Assembly (NCBI RefSeq): GCF_001905735.1
Contig: NZ_LISW01000010.1
Span: 1-64,000, forward strand
Length of the DNA: 64,000 nucleotides
Origin: Streptomyces sp. CB01249
GTDB lineage: Bacteria; Actinomycetota; Actinomycetes; Streptomycetales; Streptomycetaceae
Direction: 5' to 3'
Each line of letters begins with the position of its first letter. The first letter of the stretch is position 1. Below, piece after piece: positions 33,479-43,249 of the stretch. A program made the position numbers and the translations under genes. The notes under the pieces are model-generated. The model saw only the letters and a program-made list of their open reading frames with translations, made no database searches and was not told where the DNA came from.

Positions 33479-34137
33479 TCGCGGAGGACAACGCGTTGCT
33501 CCGGGAGGGGATGACGCTGCTGCTGACGCACAACGGCCACGAGGTGGTGGCGGCGTGCGTGTCGGGGCCGGAGATCATGCCGATGCTGCGCCGCACCCGG
33601 CCGGACACGGCGGTCCTGGACGTGCGGCTGCCGCCGAGCTTCCGCGACGAGGGCCTGCGCGCGGCGGTCGCGGCCCGGCAGGAGTTCCCGGACCTGCCCA
33701 TTCTCGTACTGTCGCAGTACGTCGAACAGGCTTACGCGGCAGAGCTGCTGGCCCTCGGCGCGCGCGGGATCGGCTATCTGCTCAAGGACCGGGTGGGCCG
33801 GGTCGAGCAGTTCCTGGAGGCCCTGGAACGCATCAGCGAGGGCGGCACGGCGCTGGACCCCGAGGTGGTCAACGAGATCATCCAGCAGCGGGCGTCGACG
33901 CGGTCGCTGGACGGGCTGACCGCGCGTGAGCAGGAGGTGCTGGAGCTGATGGCCCAGGGGCTGGCCAACGCGGCCATCGCCGAGCGGCTGTTCGTGACGG
34001 AGCGGGCAGTCAGCAAACACATCCGGGGGATCTTCGACAAGCTGAACCTGCCGCCGGAGGGCACCAGCGTCCACCGCCGCGTCCTGGCGGTCCTCGCGTA
34101 TCTGGGCAACGACATCACGGGCGAGCCGTCGCGGTAG
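33466..34137 (+). CDS. NarL/FixJ-type response regulator
   Basis: A 223-residue regulator. The receiver domain begins MRILIAEDNALLREGM, with phospho-acceptor Asp in AVLDVRLPP and the conserved Lys in YLLKDRVG. A GerE-type helix-turn-helix ends the protein (LTAREQEVLELMAQGLANAAIAERLFVTERAVSKHIRGIFDKL). Its ATG lies inside the kinase gene, so the pair is coupled. The divergent ABC exporter is the likely target. Confidence 0.93.
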   Translation: MRILIAEDNALLREGMTLLLTHNGHEVVAACVSGPEIMPMLRRTRPDTAVLDVRLPPSFRDEGLRAAVAARQEFPDLPILVLSQYVEQAYAAELLALGARGIGYLLKDRVGRVEQFLEALERISEGGTALDPEVVNEIIQQRASTRSLDGLTAREQEVLELMAQGLANAAIAERLFVTERAVSKHIRGIFDKLNLPPEGTSVHRRVLAVLAYLGNDITGEPSR

Positions 34138-34161
34138 ACCGCAGACGCCCCTGAGGTGGTG

Positions 34162-34590
34162 TCAGCCGAAGTCACCGAGGTCGGTGCACGTCTTGCGCAG
34201 CGCCTTCAGCCGGCCGCTCTGCTCGGACACGTACTCCGAGACCGACCCGGCCTTCAGGTCCTCGTCGGCGGCGGCGCGCAGTTCCTTCGCGGTCTTCTCC
34301 GCCGCGTCGCGCAGTTTGTCGTCGGACGCCTTCCCGGCGATCTCGTCGATCCTGTCGGCCCGGTCCCGTACGTCCTTGCGGGCCTGGTCCACACTCGACG
34401 GGTTCGGTTCGAAGAGCGCGACGTCGAGGATGTCGAGGCACAGGTCGCCCCGGTCCAGCGCGTCCTGCGCGGCATCGCAGGCGGTCAGTCCCAGTGCGGC
34501 CGGCACGGCGATGATCCCGCCGGCCAGCAGCCCGGTCCACCTCCGGTGCCGTACCGATAAGCGCGTCCGCATGCTCAGCGACGGCTTCAT
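34162..34590 (-). CDS. Putative lipoprotein
   Basis: A 142-residue protein with a basic N-terminus, a hydrophobic stretch (GLLAGGIIAVPAALGLTAC) and a lipobox with Cys at about residue 38. The mature part is Asp/Lys/Ala-rich and helical (DQARKDVRDRADRIDEIAGKASDDKLRDAAEKTAKELRAAAD) and looks like a coiled coil. It ends with two more Cys. GGGAGGGGAAG precedes the ATG. It converges on the response regulator gene. Function unknown. Confidence 0.75.
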   Translation of the reverse strand: MKPSLSMRTRLSVRHRRWTGLLAGGIIAVPAALGLTACDAAQDALDRGDLCLDILDVALFEPNPSSVDQARKDVRDRADRIDEIAGKASDDKLRDAAEKTAKELRAAADEDLKAGSVSEYVSEQSGRLKALRKTCTDLGDFG

Positions 34591-34615
34591 ACCGCTTCCC
34601 CTCCCTGAGTGATCG

Positions 34616-34840
34616 TCAGCTCGCGGACCGCTGCCAGCGGACGACCGCCCAGATCACCGCGACCGCGTCGAGGGCGAAGCCCGCGCTCATCACGGCGGTG
34701 TAGGCCCCGTCGTCCACGGCGTGCGAGACCACGGAGGTGAGCATGGCGCCCACGAAGAACACCAGCAGCGGCGGCACGTACCATGCCCCCTTGGCCTTCC
34801 GGGGAGCGCGGTCCTCGTCGTAGTCGGTCGAACGTGCCAT
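34616..34840 (-). CDS. Small two-TM membrane protein
   Basis: A 74-residue protein: a charged N-terminus (RSTDYDEDRAPRKAKG) and two hydrophobic helices (VPPLLVFFVGAMLTSVVSHAV; YTAVMSAGFALDAVAVIWAVV). AGGAGTCC lies just before the ATG. It sits 25 nt upstream of the lipoprotein gene, so the two may be co-transcribed. I do not recognise a function. Confidence 0.65.
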   Translation of the reverse strand: MARSTDYDEDRAPRKAKGAWYVPPLLVFFVGAMLTSVVSHAVDDGAYTAVMSAGFALDAVAVIWAVVRWQRSAS

Positions 34841-34870
34841 GGAGGACTCCTGTTTCCGGTCCGGTGCTCG

Positions 34871-35563
34871 TCACGGGGTCCCGTGACGCCTCCTCCATGC
34901 TGCCCCGGCCGTGGGGTCCGGGTCAGTGCACCGTGCACCCGAATCGGGGTGGAGCCTGCACCACCAGGCGTCCGCGTGGGCGAGCCTGCGCAGGGCGCTG
35001 AACATCGCCTCGCCCAGCACCGTGCCCACGACCACGCGCTCCACCTGCTCCGCGCGCGCCGCCGGCCGCCCGAGGTGGCCGAGATCGGCGCGGGCGACCC
35101 GCTCGGCCGCCGCCGCGTAGTCGTCCAGGAGTACGGCGAAGTCCCCGTGGCCCGCCGCGCGCAGGGCGACGAGCACACCGGCCAGCGCCTCGCCCGCCGG
35201 CCCGTCCGCGTCCGCCCGCCAGCCCAGGCGCCGTACCAGCCGGGCCACCTCGGCGCGGGCCTCGTCCAGCTCCGGTCCGGACGCGGTCTCCCGGGGCGGG
35301 GTCAGGTGGTCCGTGGCGGTGCGGAGCACGTCGGCGGGCGGGCGGTCCGGGTCGTCCACGGCCCGCAGCACGTCACCGATGGCCGCCAGGGAGAGCCCGC
35401 CGGCGTCCAGCAGGGCCCGGATCAGGCGCAGCCGGTGCTCGTGGGCGCCGTCGTAACTGGCCCGCGTGGGGCTGGTGAGCCGGCCGGCGGGCAGCAGGCC
35501 CAGCCGGATGTAGAACTTGATCGTCGCCACAGGCACTCCGGACCTGCGGCACAGCTCAGCCAT
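34871..35563 (-). CDS. MerR-family transcriptional regulator
   Basis: A 230-residue regulator. The winged helix-turn-helix is MAELCRRSGVPVATIKFYIRLGLLPAG, followed by the wing and the dimerisation helix region (HRLRLIRALLDAGGLSLAAIGDVLRAV). The C-terminal effector domain is about 130 residues, helical, and has no MerR metal-site Cys cluster, so a small organic ligand is more likely. The start is uncertain: ATG at 35563 or GTG at 35569. Confidence 0.8.
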   Translation of the reverse strand: MAELCRRSGVPVATIKFYIRLGLLPAGRLTSPTRASYDGAHEHRLRLIRALLDAGGLSLAAIGDVLRAVDDPDRPPADVLRTATDHLTPPRETASGPELDEARAEVARLVRRLGWRADADGPAGEALAGVLVALRAAGHGDFAVLLDDYAAAAERVARADLGHLGRPAARAEQVERVVVGTVLGEAMFSALRRLAHADAWWCRLHPDSGARCTDPDPTAGAAWRRRHGTP

Positions 35564-35750
35564 GCGCACCAGCGGCTGTCCTTCCTGGGACGGCAGTACG
35601 AAGGCGGGCTCTCGCCGGTGCGCAGACGCTAACGAGCGGTCACCCGGCGGCGCCACTCCCAGCGTGCCCTGCACGTTCCCTCGTGCCGCTTGTGCTTCGA
35701 GGAGTAGTCGGCCCTGGCGTTACCGACAACGGACACGGCAGCGTGCCGTG

Positions 35751-36419
35751 TCACGGGTGGTACCGCCACCTGCCTTCGGAGATGACGTCCACCTGATCGT
35801 CGCGGACGCGGATGGCTGTCTCGTCGTCGAGAAAGTAGATCGGGAAGTCCGCCTTCGCGACGATGCGATCGGCCCAGGCGTCATCCCGTTCCGGGAAGTG
35901 AGGCGAGTACAGATGCGGTTTCAGGTACCAGTCGAAGAGGCCGAAGGGCGGCTCAATGGTTGTCGCGCCAAGCAGATGCAGGTCCGAGGCGTCCCCGATG
36001 ACATCGGCAGAATGTTCGGTGAGATTCCGGCTGAAGACCATGGATCCGGCGCTCAGTCCCACATAGACGCTGTCTTCCAGAACATCCAGAAAGCCGTCCG
36101 CCAAATCATTGCCAACGATGCTGCGGGCGAGATGATACTGGTTGCCACCTCCGGCATAAATGACATCGGCATGACGTAGTCGCTCAAGCACCACCTGCCG
36201 CGGCAAGCCATTCAGTTCAAGTACATCGAATTCCTTCCAGCCCAGACTGTGCAGCTGGTTCATGTGCTCAAGGAGCCACCCGTGGTCCCCGGGTACAGCG
36301 AGAGATGCCGTGGGGAGGTACACCACGTTGGCAGAGCCCAAAGGCTTTCCCAGCATGTCTCGCAGTGCTTCCAGTATGGACGAATTACACAGACCAGTAG
36401 ACGTCAACAGAAGATTCAT
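35751..36419 (-). CDS. Peptidase E-like (family S51) serine peptidase
   Basis: A 222-residue protein with the S51 nucleophile elbow VGLSAGSM and the preceding IYAGGGNQYHLAR glycine loop; the late PFGLFDWYLKPHLYSPHF segment supplies the family His. Members cleave Asp-X dipeptides or process cyanophycin-type substrates. I start at MNLLLTSTGLC, which matches the family N-terminus. The gene has visibly lower GC and more A/T-ending codons than its neighbours and a weak ribosome binding site, suggesting recent acquisition. Exact substrate unknown. Confidence 0.8.
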   Translation of the reverse strand: MNLLLTSTGLCNSSILEALRDMLGKPLGSANVVYLPTASLAVPGDHGWLLEHMNQLHSLGWKEFDVLELNGLPRQVVLERLRHADVIYAGGGNQYHLARSIVGNDLADGFLDVLEDSVYVGLSAGSMVFSRNLTEHSADVIGDASDLHLLGATTIEPPFGLFDWYLKPHLYSPHFPERDDAWADRIVAKADFPIYFLDDETAIRVRDDQVDVISEGRWRYHP

Positions 36420-36761
36420 CAGGCAATCCAAGCACGAGTGGGAGATGCGCACAACGCAGGCGCAGTAGTCCTGATCTGATATCGCTTTCGAATCGGGTCA
36501 GTTGAGCAACCCGCAAGATGCGACCGGGCCACCCTGGGACCGAAGCTTTGAGTGGACTCTGGACAACAGTCTCCTGGGCATCCGTGGGCCTTGGGGTGAA
36601 CCGTCCCGAAACCAGGGCCTTGTTGCCCGATGAAGCTGCCGGGCAGCAGTGTGGTGCACCGGGCAAGGGGACCTGTCCCCGAGTGGTGGACGTCTACGAT
36701 GCGGCACCCAGGACGATCGGTTCCAACCGCCTGAAACGTCACATACGGAGGAGATGACCGC
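36420..36761. other. Intergenic region, no gene seen
   Basis: About 340 bp between divergent genes for the S51 peptidase and aminopeptidase N. It must hold both promoters, but I could not pick a convincing -10/-35 pair. No tRNA-like fold or strong repeat was found. Confidence 0.45.
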
Positions 36762-39332
36762 GTGCCTGGCACGAATCTGACCCGCGAAGAGGCACAGGAG
36801 CGGGCGCGCCTGCTGACCGTGGACGCGTACGAGATCGATCTCGACCTCTCCGGAGCGCAGGAGGGCGGGACCTACCGGTCCGTCACCGTCGTGCGTTTCG
36901 ACTCCGCCGAGGCCGGTGCGGAGACCTTCATCGACCTGGTCGCCCCCGCGGTGCACGAGGTCGAGCTGAACGGCAGGGCGCTGGACGTCGCGGCGGTGTT
37001 CCGCGACTCGCGTATCACGCTGTCGCACCTGCAGGCCGGGGCCAACGAGCTGAAGGTCGTCGCGGACTGCGCGTACACCAACACCGGTGAGGGCCTGCAC
37101 CGGTTCGTCGACCCGGTCGACCAGCAGGCGTACCTGTACACCCAGTTCGAGGTGCCGGACGCGCGCCGCGTCTTCGCGAGCTTCGAGCAGCCCGACCTGA
37201 AGGCGACGTTCCGGTTCACCGTGAAGGCGCCGTCCGGCTGGACCGTGATCTCCAACTCGCCGACGCCGGAGCCGAAGGACGACGTCTGGTCGTTCGAGCC
37301 GACGCCGCGCATCTCCTCGTACATCACCGCGCTGATCGTCGGCCCGTACCACTCGGTGCACAGCAGCTACGAGAAGGACGGCGTGACCGTTCCGCTGGGC
37401 ATCTACTGCCGGCCCTCGCTCGCCGAGTACCTGGACGCGGACGCGATCTTCGACGTGACCCGGCTGGGCTTCGACTGGTTCCAGGAGAAGTTCGACTACG
37501 CGTACCCGTTCGCCAAGTACGACCAGCTCTTCGTGCCGGAGTTCAACGCGGGCGCGATGGAGAACGCGGGCGCGGTCACCATCCGCGACCAGTACGTCTT
37601 CCGGTCGAAGGTGACGGACGCGGCGTACGAGGTCCGGGCCGGGACGATCCTGCACGAGCTGGCCCACATGTGGTTCGGCGACCTCGTCACGATGGAGTGG
37701 TGGAACGACCTCTGGCTGAACGAGTCGTTCGCCACGTACTGCGCGTTCGCCTGCCAGGCATACGCTCCCGGCTCGAAATGGCCGGGTATCTGGACCGGCT
37801 TCGCCAACTTCCTGAAGTCCTGGGCCTACCGCCAGGACCAGCTGCCCTCCACCCACCCGATCATGGCCGACATCCGCGACCTCGACGACGTCATGGTCAA
37901 CTTCGACGGCATCACGTACGCCAAGGGCGCCTCGGTCCTGAAGCAGCTGGTGGCGTACGTCGGCATGGACGCGTTCTTCAACGGTGTGCAGGCCTATTTC
38001 AAGGCCCACGCCTTCGGCAACACCCGCCTGTCCGACCTCCTCAGCGCTCTGGAGGAGACCTCCGGCCGCGACCTGAAGTCCTGGTCGAAGGCGTGGCTGG
38101 AGACCGCGGGCATAAACATCCTGCGCCCGCACATCGAGACGGACACCAACGGCACCATCACTTCTTTCGCCGTACGACAGGAGGCCCCCGCGCTGCCCGA
38201 GGGCGCCAAGGGCGAGCCGACGTTGAGGCCGCACCGGATCGCGATCGGTCTGTACGATCTTGAGGACGGTGAGCTCGTTCGCACCGCCCGTATCGAACTG
38301 GACGTCGACGGTGAACTGACTCCGGTCCCGCATCTGCTGGGCAAGCGCCGCTCGGCCGTCGTCCTGCTCAACGACGACGACCTGTCGTACGCGAAGGTCC
38401 GCCTGGACGAGGAGTCGCTGCGGGTCGTCACCGAGCACCTGGGCGACTTCACCGAGTCCCTGCCGCGCGCCCTGTGCTGGGCGTCCGCCTGGGACATGAC
38501 CCGCGACGGCGAACTGGCCACCCGCGACTACCTCGCGCTGGTCCTGTCGGGCATCGGCAAGGAGTCGGACATCGGCGTCGTGCAGTCGCTGCACCGCCAG
38601 GTCAAGACGGCGATCGACCTGTACGCGACGCCGGAATGGCGCGAGGCGGGCCTCACGCGGTGGACGGAAGCCACACTGGAGCAGCTGCGGGCCGCCGAGC
38701 CCGGCAGCGACCACCAGCTGGCCTGGGCGCAGGCGTTCGCGGCCACCGCCCGCACCGACGAGCAGCTGGACCTGCTGGGGGCATTGCTCGACGGCAGCCA
38801 GACGGTGAAAGGCCTCGCCGTCGACACCGAGCTGCGCTGGGCGTTCGTCGAACGCCTCGCGGCTACCGGGCGGGCCGACGAGAAAGTCATCGAGGCGGAG
38901 TACCAGCGGGACAGGACTGCGGCGGGCGAACGGCACGCGGCCACCGCGCGGGCGGCCCGGCCGACCGCTCAGGCCAAGGCGGAGGCCTGGGCCGCGGTCG
39001 TCGAGTCCGACACGACGCCGAACGCTGTGCACCAAGCGGTGATCACCGGCTTCGTCCAGTCCGACCAGCGCGAACTGCTCGCCCCGTACACGGAGAAGTA
39101 CTTCGCGGCGGTCAAGGACATATGGGAGTCCGGGTCCCGTTCGCAGGACATGGTCCAGCAGATCGTGGTCGACCTGTTCCCCTCACTGCAGGTGTCGCGG
39201 GCGACCCTGGACGCGACGGATGCGTGGCTGGCCTCCGCAGAACCGAGCGCCGCCCTGCGTCGGCTGGTGTCGGAGTCGCGGTCGGGCGTCGAGCGCGCGC
39301 TGAGGGCCCAGGCGGCAGACGCTTCCGCATAA
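36762..39332 (+). CDS. pepN: Aminopeptidase N (M1 metallopeptidase)
   Basis: An 856-residue M1 aminopeptidase that removes N-terminal residues from peptides in the cytoplasm. The exopeptidase loop GAMEN is in FNAGAMENAG, and the zinc site HELAHMWFGDLVTMEWWNDLWLNE supplies two His and a distal Glu. The ERAP1-like C-terminal helical domain is complete. GTG start with GGAGGAG 8 nt upstream. Length is normal for actinobacterial PepN, which has no signal peptide. Housekeeping in character. Confidence 0.95.
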   Translation: MPGTNLTREEAQERARLLTVDAYEIDLDLSGAQEGGTYRSVTVVRFDSAEAGAETFIDLVAPAVHEVELNGRALDVAAVFRDSRITLSHLQAGANELKVVADCAYTNTGEGLHRFVDPVDQQAYLYTQFEVPDARRVFASFEQPDLKATFRFTVKAPSGWTVISNSPTPEPKDDVWSFEPTPRISSYITALIVGPYHSVHSSYEKDGVTVPLGIYCRPSLAEYLDADAIFDVTRLGFDWFQEKFDYAYPFAKYDQLFVPEFNAGAMENAGAVTIRDQYVFRSKVTDAAYEVRAGTILHELAHMWFGDLVTMEWWNDLWLNESFATYCAFACQAYAPGSKWPGIWTGFANFLKSWAYRQDQLPSTHPIMADIRDLDDVMVNFDGITYAKGASVLKQLVAYVGMDAFFNGVQAYFKAHAFGNTRLSDLLSALEETSGRDLKSWSKAWLETAGINILRPHIETDTNGTITSFAVRQEAPALPEGAKGEPTLRPHRIAIGLYDLEDGELVRTARIELDVDGELTPVPHLLGKRRSAVVLLNDDDLSYAKVRLDEESLRVVTEHLGDFTESLPRALCWASAWDMTRDGELATRDYLALVLSGIGKESDIGVVQSLHRQVKTAIDLYATPEWREAGLTRWTEATLEQLRAAEPGSDHQLAWAQAFAATARTDEQLDLLGALLDGSQTVKGLAVDTELRWAFVERLAATGRADEKVIEAEYQRDRTAAGERHAATARAARPTAQAKAEAWAAVVESDTTPNAVHQAVITGFVQSDQRELLAPYTEKYFAAVKDIWESGSRSQDMVQQIVVDLFPSLQVSRATLDATDAWLASAEPSAALRRLVSESRSGVERALRAQAADASA

Positions 39333-39525
39333 GCGTTGCTTCTGGCCTCCGGCTTTGATGAGGCGCATCGGGTGCTGTCCACGCATCCGTGTCCCGGGCG
39401 GTGGCCGCAGGGTGGTGTCCCTCCCGAGCCGGGACCCATTCCGCGGGTTGAGACCGTCCGCGAGGCCTGGCTGGACCAGGTGGTCGGACCGCATCCGGCC
39501 TCCTGACGCCGCCATCCGCATACGC

Positions 39526-40506
39526 TCAGCGTGTGGCATCGCCGCGGGTCTCCTGAGGGTCGGGGACGACGCGATGGCTGACCGGGATGGGGGAGCTCGG
39601 GACCCAGGCCGGACACGTCGGGTCGGGCGTCGCCGACAGGAGGACCCCGCGCAGGGGCAGCGAGGCCGGCAGGCCTTCGAACGCCGGCACCGGCCGGTCC
39701 TCGTGGTAGGCGATCGACAGTGAGGGCTGCGCCAGCGCCCGCATCCGTACGACGAGCTCCGCTTCGTCCGCAGCGGCCTTGGGCTGCATGGTCTGCATGG
39801 GGATCGGGGTGAAGCTGAACCGGGCCTTGAACCCGAAGAGGCCCGGTTGAGCTGTGTGCCCGAGGAGGGAAGGGTCGCTGCCCAGTGAGGCCCAGGTGTA
39901 GCCGCGCTCCCGTGCCGCGTCGAAGGCAGCGGTGTACATCAGACGCGAGAGCATGCCATGCCGGGCCGAGTCCGCCGCCGCGGAGAACCTGACGTGAACG
40001 AGGGACTGATCGGGCCGCAGCGAGCACAGGCAACCGCCGACGAGGACGCCATCGGCGTGCGCGAACACTCCGAGCAGAGAGGGCAGGTCACGCAGTAGGA
40101 GCCGCTCCTGCCGCCTGGCGTAATTGACACCGTGGGGCATCGCGGAGATCTGCCGCTCGTACAATTCGAGGAAGGCCCGCAGGTCCTCCTCCCCCACTTG
40201 GTCGAGGACTCCAACCGTAATGCCGCTCGTGACAGCTGCCCGCGCGGCATTGCGGTGGCTCTTGCGCTCGCTGACCGACAGGCGCTGTCGGAACGCGGCC
40301 GCCGAATCCGTCAGGGGAGCCAACCAGTTCACCCACGCCGGCTTGACCAGAAAGCCGGCAGCTTCGAGCGCGGAACGCCGATCAAGGTCTGTCAGCCTCA
40401 CCCTGACGATGTCGACATCGCAGGCTGGGTCGTGCCAGTTCCTCTCCAGGGCTTCTTCCAAGCCCACGTGTGCGATCGTGACCGCTCCCTGCACGTCAAC
40501 CCGCAT
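39526..40506 (-). CDS. FemAB/GNAT-like N-acyltransferase
   Basis: A 326-residue protein of the acyl-CoA N-acyltransferase superfamily. The second half has the FemAB/BioF2-type core: FRQRLSVSERKSHRNAARA, then AFLELYERQ, a strand with GVLVGGCLCSL, and HGMLSRLMYTAAFDAARERGYTWASLGSDPSL, the segment that ends with a conserved lineage-type turn. It starts at MRVDVQGAV with GAGGGACG upstream. It converges on pepN. Substrate unknown: peptide, aminoglycoside and exopolysaccharide acylation are all seen in the superfamily. Confidence 0.65.
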   Translation of the reverse strand: MRVDVQGAVTIAHVGLEEALERNWHDPACDVDIVRVRLTDLDRRSALEAAGFLVKPAWVNWLAPLTDSAAAFRQRLSVSERKSHRNAARAAVTSGITVGVLDQVGEEDLRAFLELYERQISAMPHGVNYARRQERLLLRDLPSLLGVFAHADGVLVGGCLCSLRPDQSLVHVRFSAAADSARHGMLSRLMYTAAFDAARERGYTWASLGSDPSLLGHTAQPGLFGFKARFSFTPIPMQTMQPKAAADEAELVVRMRALAQPSLSIAYHEDRPVPAFEGLPASLPLRGVLLSATPDPTCPAWVPSSPIPVSHRVVPDPQETRGDATR

Positions 40507-40619
40507 GCTCGTCCCTCTGACCCGTCGATTCGTGCCGGTCACGAGCCGGCATGGCGGAAGATGCGTACTGTCCGGGGCAGGCGGACTGCCGCTTGCAGGA
40601 TGATTTCCGGTCCACGCGC

Positions 40620-41588
40620 TTACGCGACCCAGGGCGCCATCGGATACCAGATCAGGTCACGGGCCGCGAGAATGCGTACGTCCCAGTAAAGGATCATGAA
40701 GATGCCGGCAGCGAGGAACGCCCCCGCCATCAGAGCCGACGCCCGGCCCGGGCGCTTCGTCAGCGCTCGGTGAATCCGGTCCCCGAAGAGACCCGTGACG
40801 ATCAAGAACACCGTCGCCATGACCGTGATGTTGCCGAGGCTCTGCAGGGCGAACTCCAGCGCTGCGAACAGCGAGTTCCGGCTCTCGGCGGCATCCTGGA
40901 ACAGCTGCCTGAACAGCGGGAACGGCCGACCGATGAGGAAGGCGCCGATCAGGCCGCCCATGAAGAGCAGGGGAGCACTCGGCAGCACCCGGGACACGTT
41001 TGCCAGCGGGTCGCGCACCACGCCCAGCGCGGCCAGCCCGAGGTACGTCATGACCAGGCCGATCAGCCCGAACACCACCATGGCCTGTACGAGTCGCCCG
41101 GAAAAGCCACCGCCGCCCTGGCCCTGCTCGAACTGCGGCATCCCCGAGCCCACGAGGCCGACGACCGTGCCGTACAGCGCCGACACGACGACAGCGCCCA
41201 GTGCGAGCAGACCGACTGGGCGCAGCGCGGCGGCCATACGACCCCGTCGTGAGGTGGATCCAGCACCGGTCAGTGGCGCCAATGCGCTGAACACGGCGAC
41301 GTTGCACGCTGTGAACGTTCCTGCGATGCCGGTGGCCAGGGCAAAGGCGAGGCCCGCCAGGGCGCCGGCGATCGGCGTCTCCTTGGCAGGGTGGCCCAAG
41401 AGCGTATTCGCCACGTTGTCACCGATGGTCTGGTCGACGAACTTCGCCGACCAGACCACTGTGAGCGCGAAGCCGACCAGCGCGCTGAGGGTCACGATCA
41501 GCGCGCGTCGCCGGGGCACGTGGCCGTTGAAGAAGAATGAAGGTGGGCGGGTCGCGGCTTTCGTACCCCGCTGCAGTGTCTGCGTCAT
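40620..41588 (-). CDS. Polytopic membrane protein
   Basis: A 322-residue protein with about eight hydrophobic segments. The motif AGTFTACNVAVFSALAPLTG resembles the Cys-containing first helix of CcdA/DsbD-type thiol-redox membrane proteins, but a second matching Cys helix is not obvious, so this is tentative. I start at MTQTLQRG (41588); an in-frame ATG at 41606 is also possible. No operon partner with clear function. Confidence 0.6.
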   Translation of the reverse strand: MTQTLQRGTKAATRPPSFFFNGHVPRRRALIVTLSALVGFALTVVWSAKFVDQTIGDNVANTLLGHPAKETPIAGALAGLAFALATGIAGTFTACNVAVFSALAPLTGAGSTSRRGRMAAALRPVGLLALGAVVVSALYGTVVGLVGSGMPQFEQGQGGGGFSGRLVQAMVVFGLIGLVMTYLGLAALGVVRDPLANVSRVLPSAPLLFMGGLIGAFLIGRPFPLFRQLFQDAAESRNSLFAALEFALQSLGNITVMATVFLIVTGLFGDRIHRALTKRPGRASALMAGAFLAAGIFMILYWDVRILAARDLIWYPMAPWVA

Positions 41589-41711
41589 GAGGTGTCGCCC
41601 TTCCATACAGGGGTGAGAGGGGTGTCGCGCTGGGCAGCGGCTGCTTCGTACACCTCAGCGGCGTATCGAGCACGCGGCAGGAACGTCATGCGTCCGCTTC
41701 GAAGGCCGTCC

Positions 41712-42674
41712 TCACCCCTGCCTGCCAGTACGTGGGCGCACGGCGTCGTCCGGCGCCTCCGCGGTCGTGGGCTCGTACGTGTACTGGACCCCGGACAGTT
41801 CCTCGGACAGGGCCCACAACCGTGCCTGCGCTCCCTTGCTTCGGGAAGCCCGGCTGGAGGACGCCGGCCCGGGTTTCCCTCGGTTCCCGAAGAGCCCCGA
41901 CGGACCGAGATACGCACCGCCCGGCACAGCAGCGTCCGTGGCCGCCCGCAGCGAAGGCAGCGCCGCCTGCTCCGCGGGTTGGGCCAGCCATTGGAGTCCC
42001 GCCGCCACCGCTGGGCGTAGCAGCGCAGGCGGGTCTCCGTTCCACAGCTGGGTCGGTGACAGCCCCGGATGCGCAGCGAGGGACGTTGTGGGGGCGCCCA
42101 CGGTGGTGAGCCGGTGCTGCAACTCCCTCGCGAACAGTAGGTTGGCGAGCTTGGAACGCCCGTACGCGGTCACCGATCTCCGGCCGTCATCGGCCCGGGC
42201 GCGGGCGGCATCGTAACCGCCGAAGCCCGCCCGGTGCGCCAGGCTCGCGACCGTGACGATCCGGGAATCAGGCACCGAGATCATCGATTTCAGCAGCAGT
42301 CCCGTAAGCGCGAAATGGCCGAGGTGGTTGACTCCGAAGTGGGCCTCGAAGCCGTCCTCGGTGCGCTGGTACGACGGGAACATCACCCCGGCGTTGTTGA
42401 TCAGCAGGTCCAGCCGATCGTGCCGGTCGAGCACCTCCGCCGCCGCCCGGTGGATGGAGTCCAGGGATGCGAGGTCCAGCAGGACGATCTCCGTGCTGCC
42501 GCCGATCCGCGTTGCCGCGGCCCGGCCTCGCTCCAAGCTGCGGCAGGCGAGGATCACATGTGCCCCGCGAGCCGCGAGCGCTCGGGCGGTCTCGAGCCCG
42601 ATGCCTGCGGACGCGCCGGTCACCAGCGCCGTCCTGCCCTTCTGGCCGGGAGCATGAGCAAGGGACCAGGCCAT
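41712..42674 (-). CDS. Short-chain dehydrogenase/reductase
   Basis: A 320-residue SDR of the retinol-dehydrogenase/WWOX-like type. The NAD(P) site is TGASAGIGLETA, followed by NNAGVM, a catalytic Ser in VTVASLAHRAGF and YGRSK for Tyr/Lys. R44-type basic residues after the second strand (ACRSLERGR) favour NADPH. The C-terminus is about 40 residues longer than a minimal SDR. TAGGAGG lies just before the ATG. The next gene upstream (AhpD-like) is on the same strand. Substrate unknown. Confidence 0.85.
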   Translation of the reverse strand: MAWSLAHAPGQKGRTALVTGASAGIGLETARALAARGAHVILACRSLERGRAAATRIGGSTEIVLLDLASLDSIHRAAAEVLDRHDRLDLLINNAGVMFPSYQRTEDGFEAHFGVNHLGHFALTGLLLKSMISVPDSRIVTVASLAHRAGFGGYDAARARADDGRRSVTAYGRSKLANLLFARELQHRLTTVGAPTTSLAAHPGLSPTQLWNGDPPALLRPAVAAGLQWLAQPAEQAALPSLRAATDAAVPGGAYLGPSGLFGNRGKPGPASSSRASRSKGAQARLWALSEELSGVQYTYEPTTAEAPDDAVRPRTGRQG

Positions 42675-42706
42675 ACACCCTCCTAGAGGCTCACAGGGGC
42701 CGAGCG

Positions 42707-43249
42707 TCAGCGCGCTCCGCTGTATCCACGTACGACGATGACGTCGGCCGCGGCGTCGTAGAACGACGGGTCGGCCGGCAAGGCCGTAGCGAGTCCGCTC
42801 ACGTAGCGGTTGAACATCGCGAACGCGGCTGCGATCAGTACCGTGTCGTGGATGTGGTCGTCCGTCGCGCCTTCGGCGCGGGCCGCAGCGATCGTTGTGT
42901 CGGAGACCGGGGCGGCCTTCGCCTGTACTTCCGCGGCAACCTTCAGCAGTGCCCGGATCAGCGGGGAGATGGGGGCCCGGTCCGCATCCGCGAGTACCGC
43001 CGCGACCAACTCGGCGCCGCCTTCCAGCTGTGCTGCCGCGAAGGCGCTGTGCGAGCCCGAGCAGTAGGCCGTGCAGTTCAAATCGCTCACGTACGCGGCG
43101 ATCAGCTCGCGCTCGCCTCGGCTCAAAGGCGACTCGCCTTCGCGCAGGAGAGTGTCGGCGAGCTGCGACAGAACACCCGCCGTGTCCGGGCGCTGGACGA
43201 ACAGTCCGCTGATTCCGGGAAGATCATTGGCAATCTCGATGTGGGGCAC
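42707..43249 (-). CDS. AhpD/carboxymuconolactone decarboxylase-like protein
   Basis: A 180-residue alkylhydroperoxidase-fold protein. The redox motif appears as NCTAYCSGSH, near the usual CxxC-x-x-H spacing of peroxidase-related enzymes of this family, after the helix RELIAAYVSDL. I favour the GTG at 43249 with GAGGAG upstream; an ATG at 43267 is in frame. It probably serves peroxide detoxification and is likely co-transcribed with the SDR 32 nt downstream. Confidence 0.8.
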   Translation of the reverse strand: MPHIEIANDLPGISGLFVQRPDTAGVLSQLADTLLREGESPLSRGERELIAAYVSDLNCTAYCSGSHSAFAAAQLEGGAELVAAVLADADRAPISPLIRALLKVAAEVQAKAAPVSDTTIAAARAEGATDDHIHDTVLIAAAFAMFNRYVSGLATALPADPSFYDAAADVIVVRGYSGAR

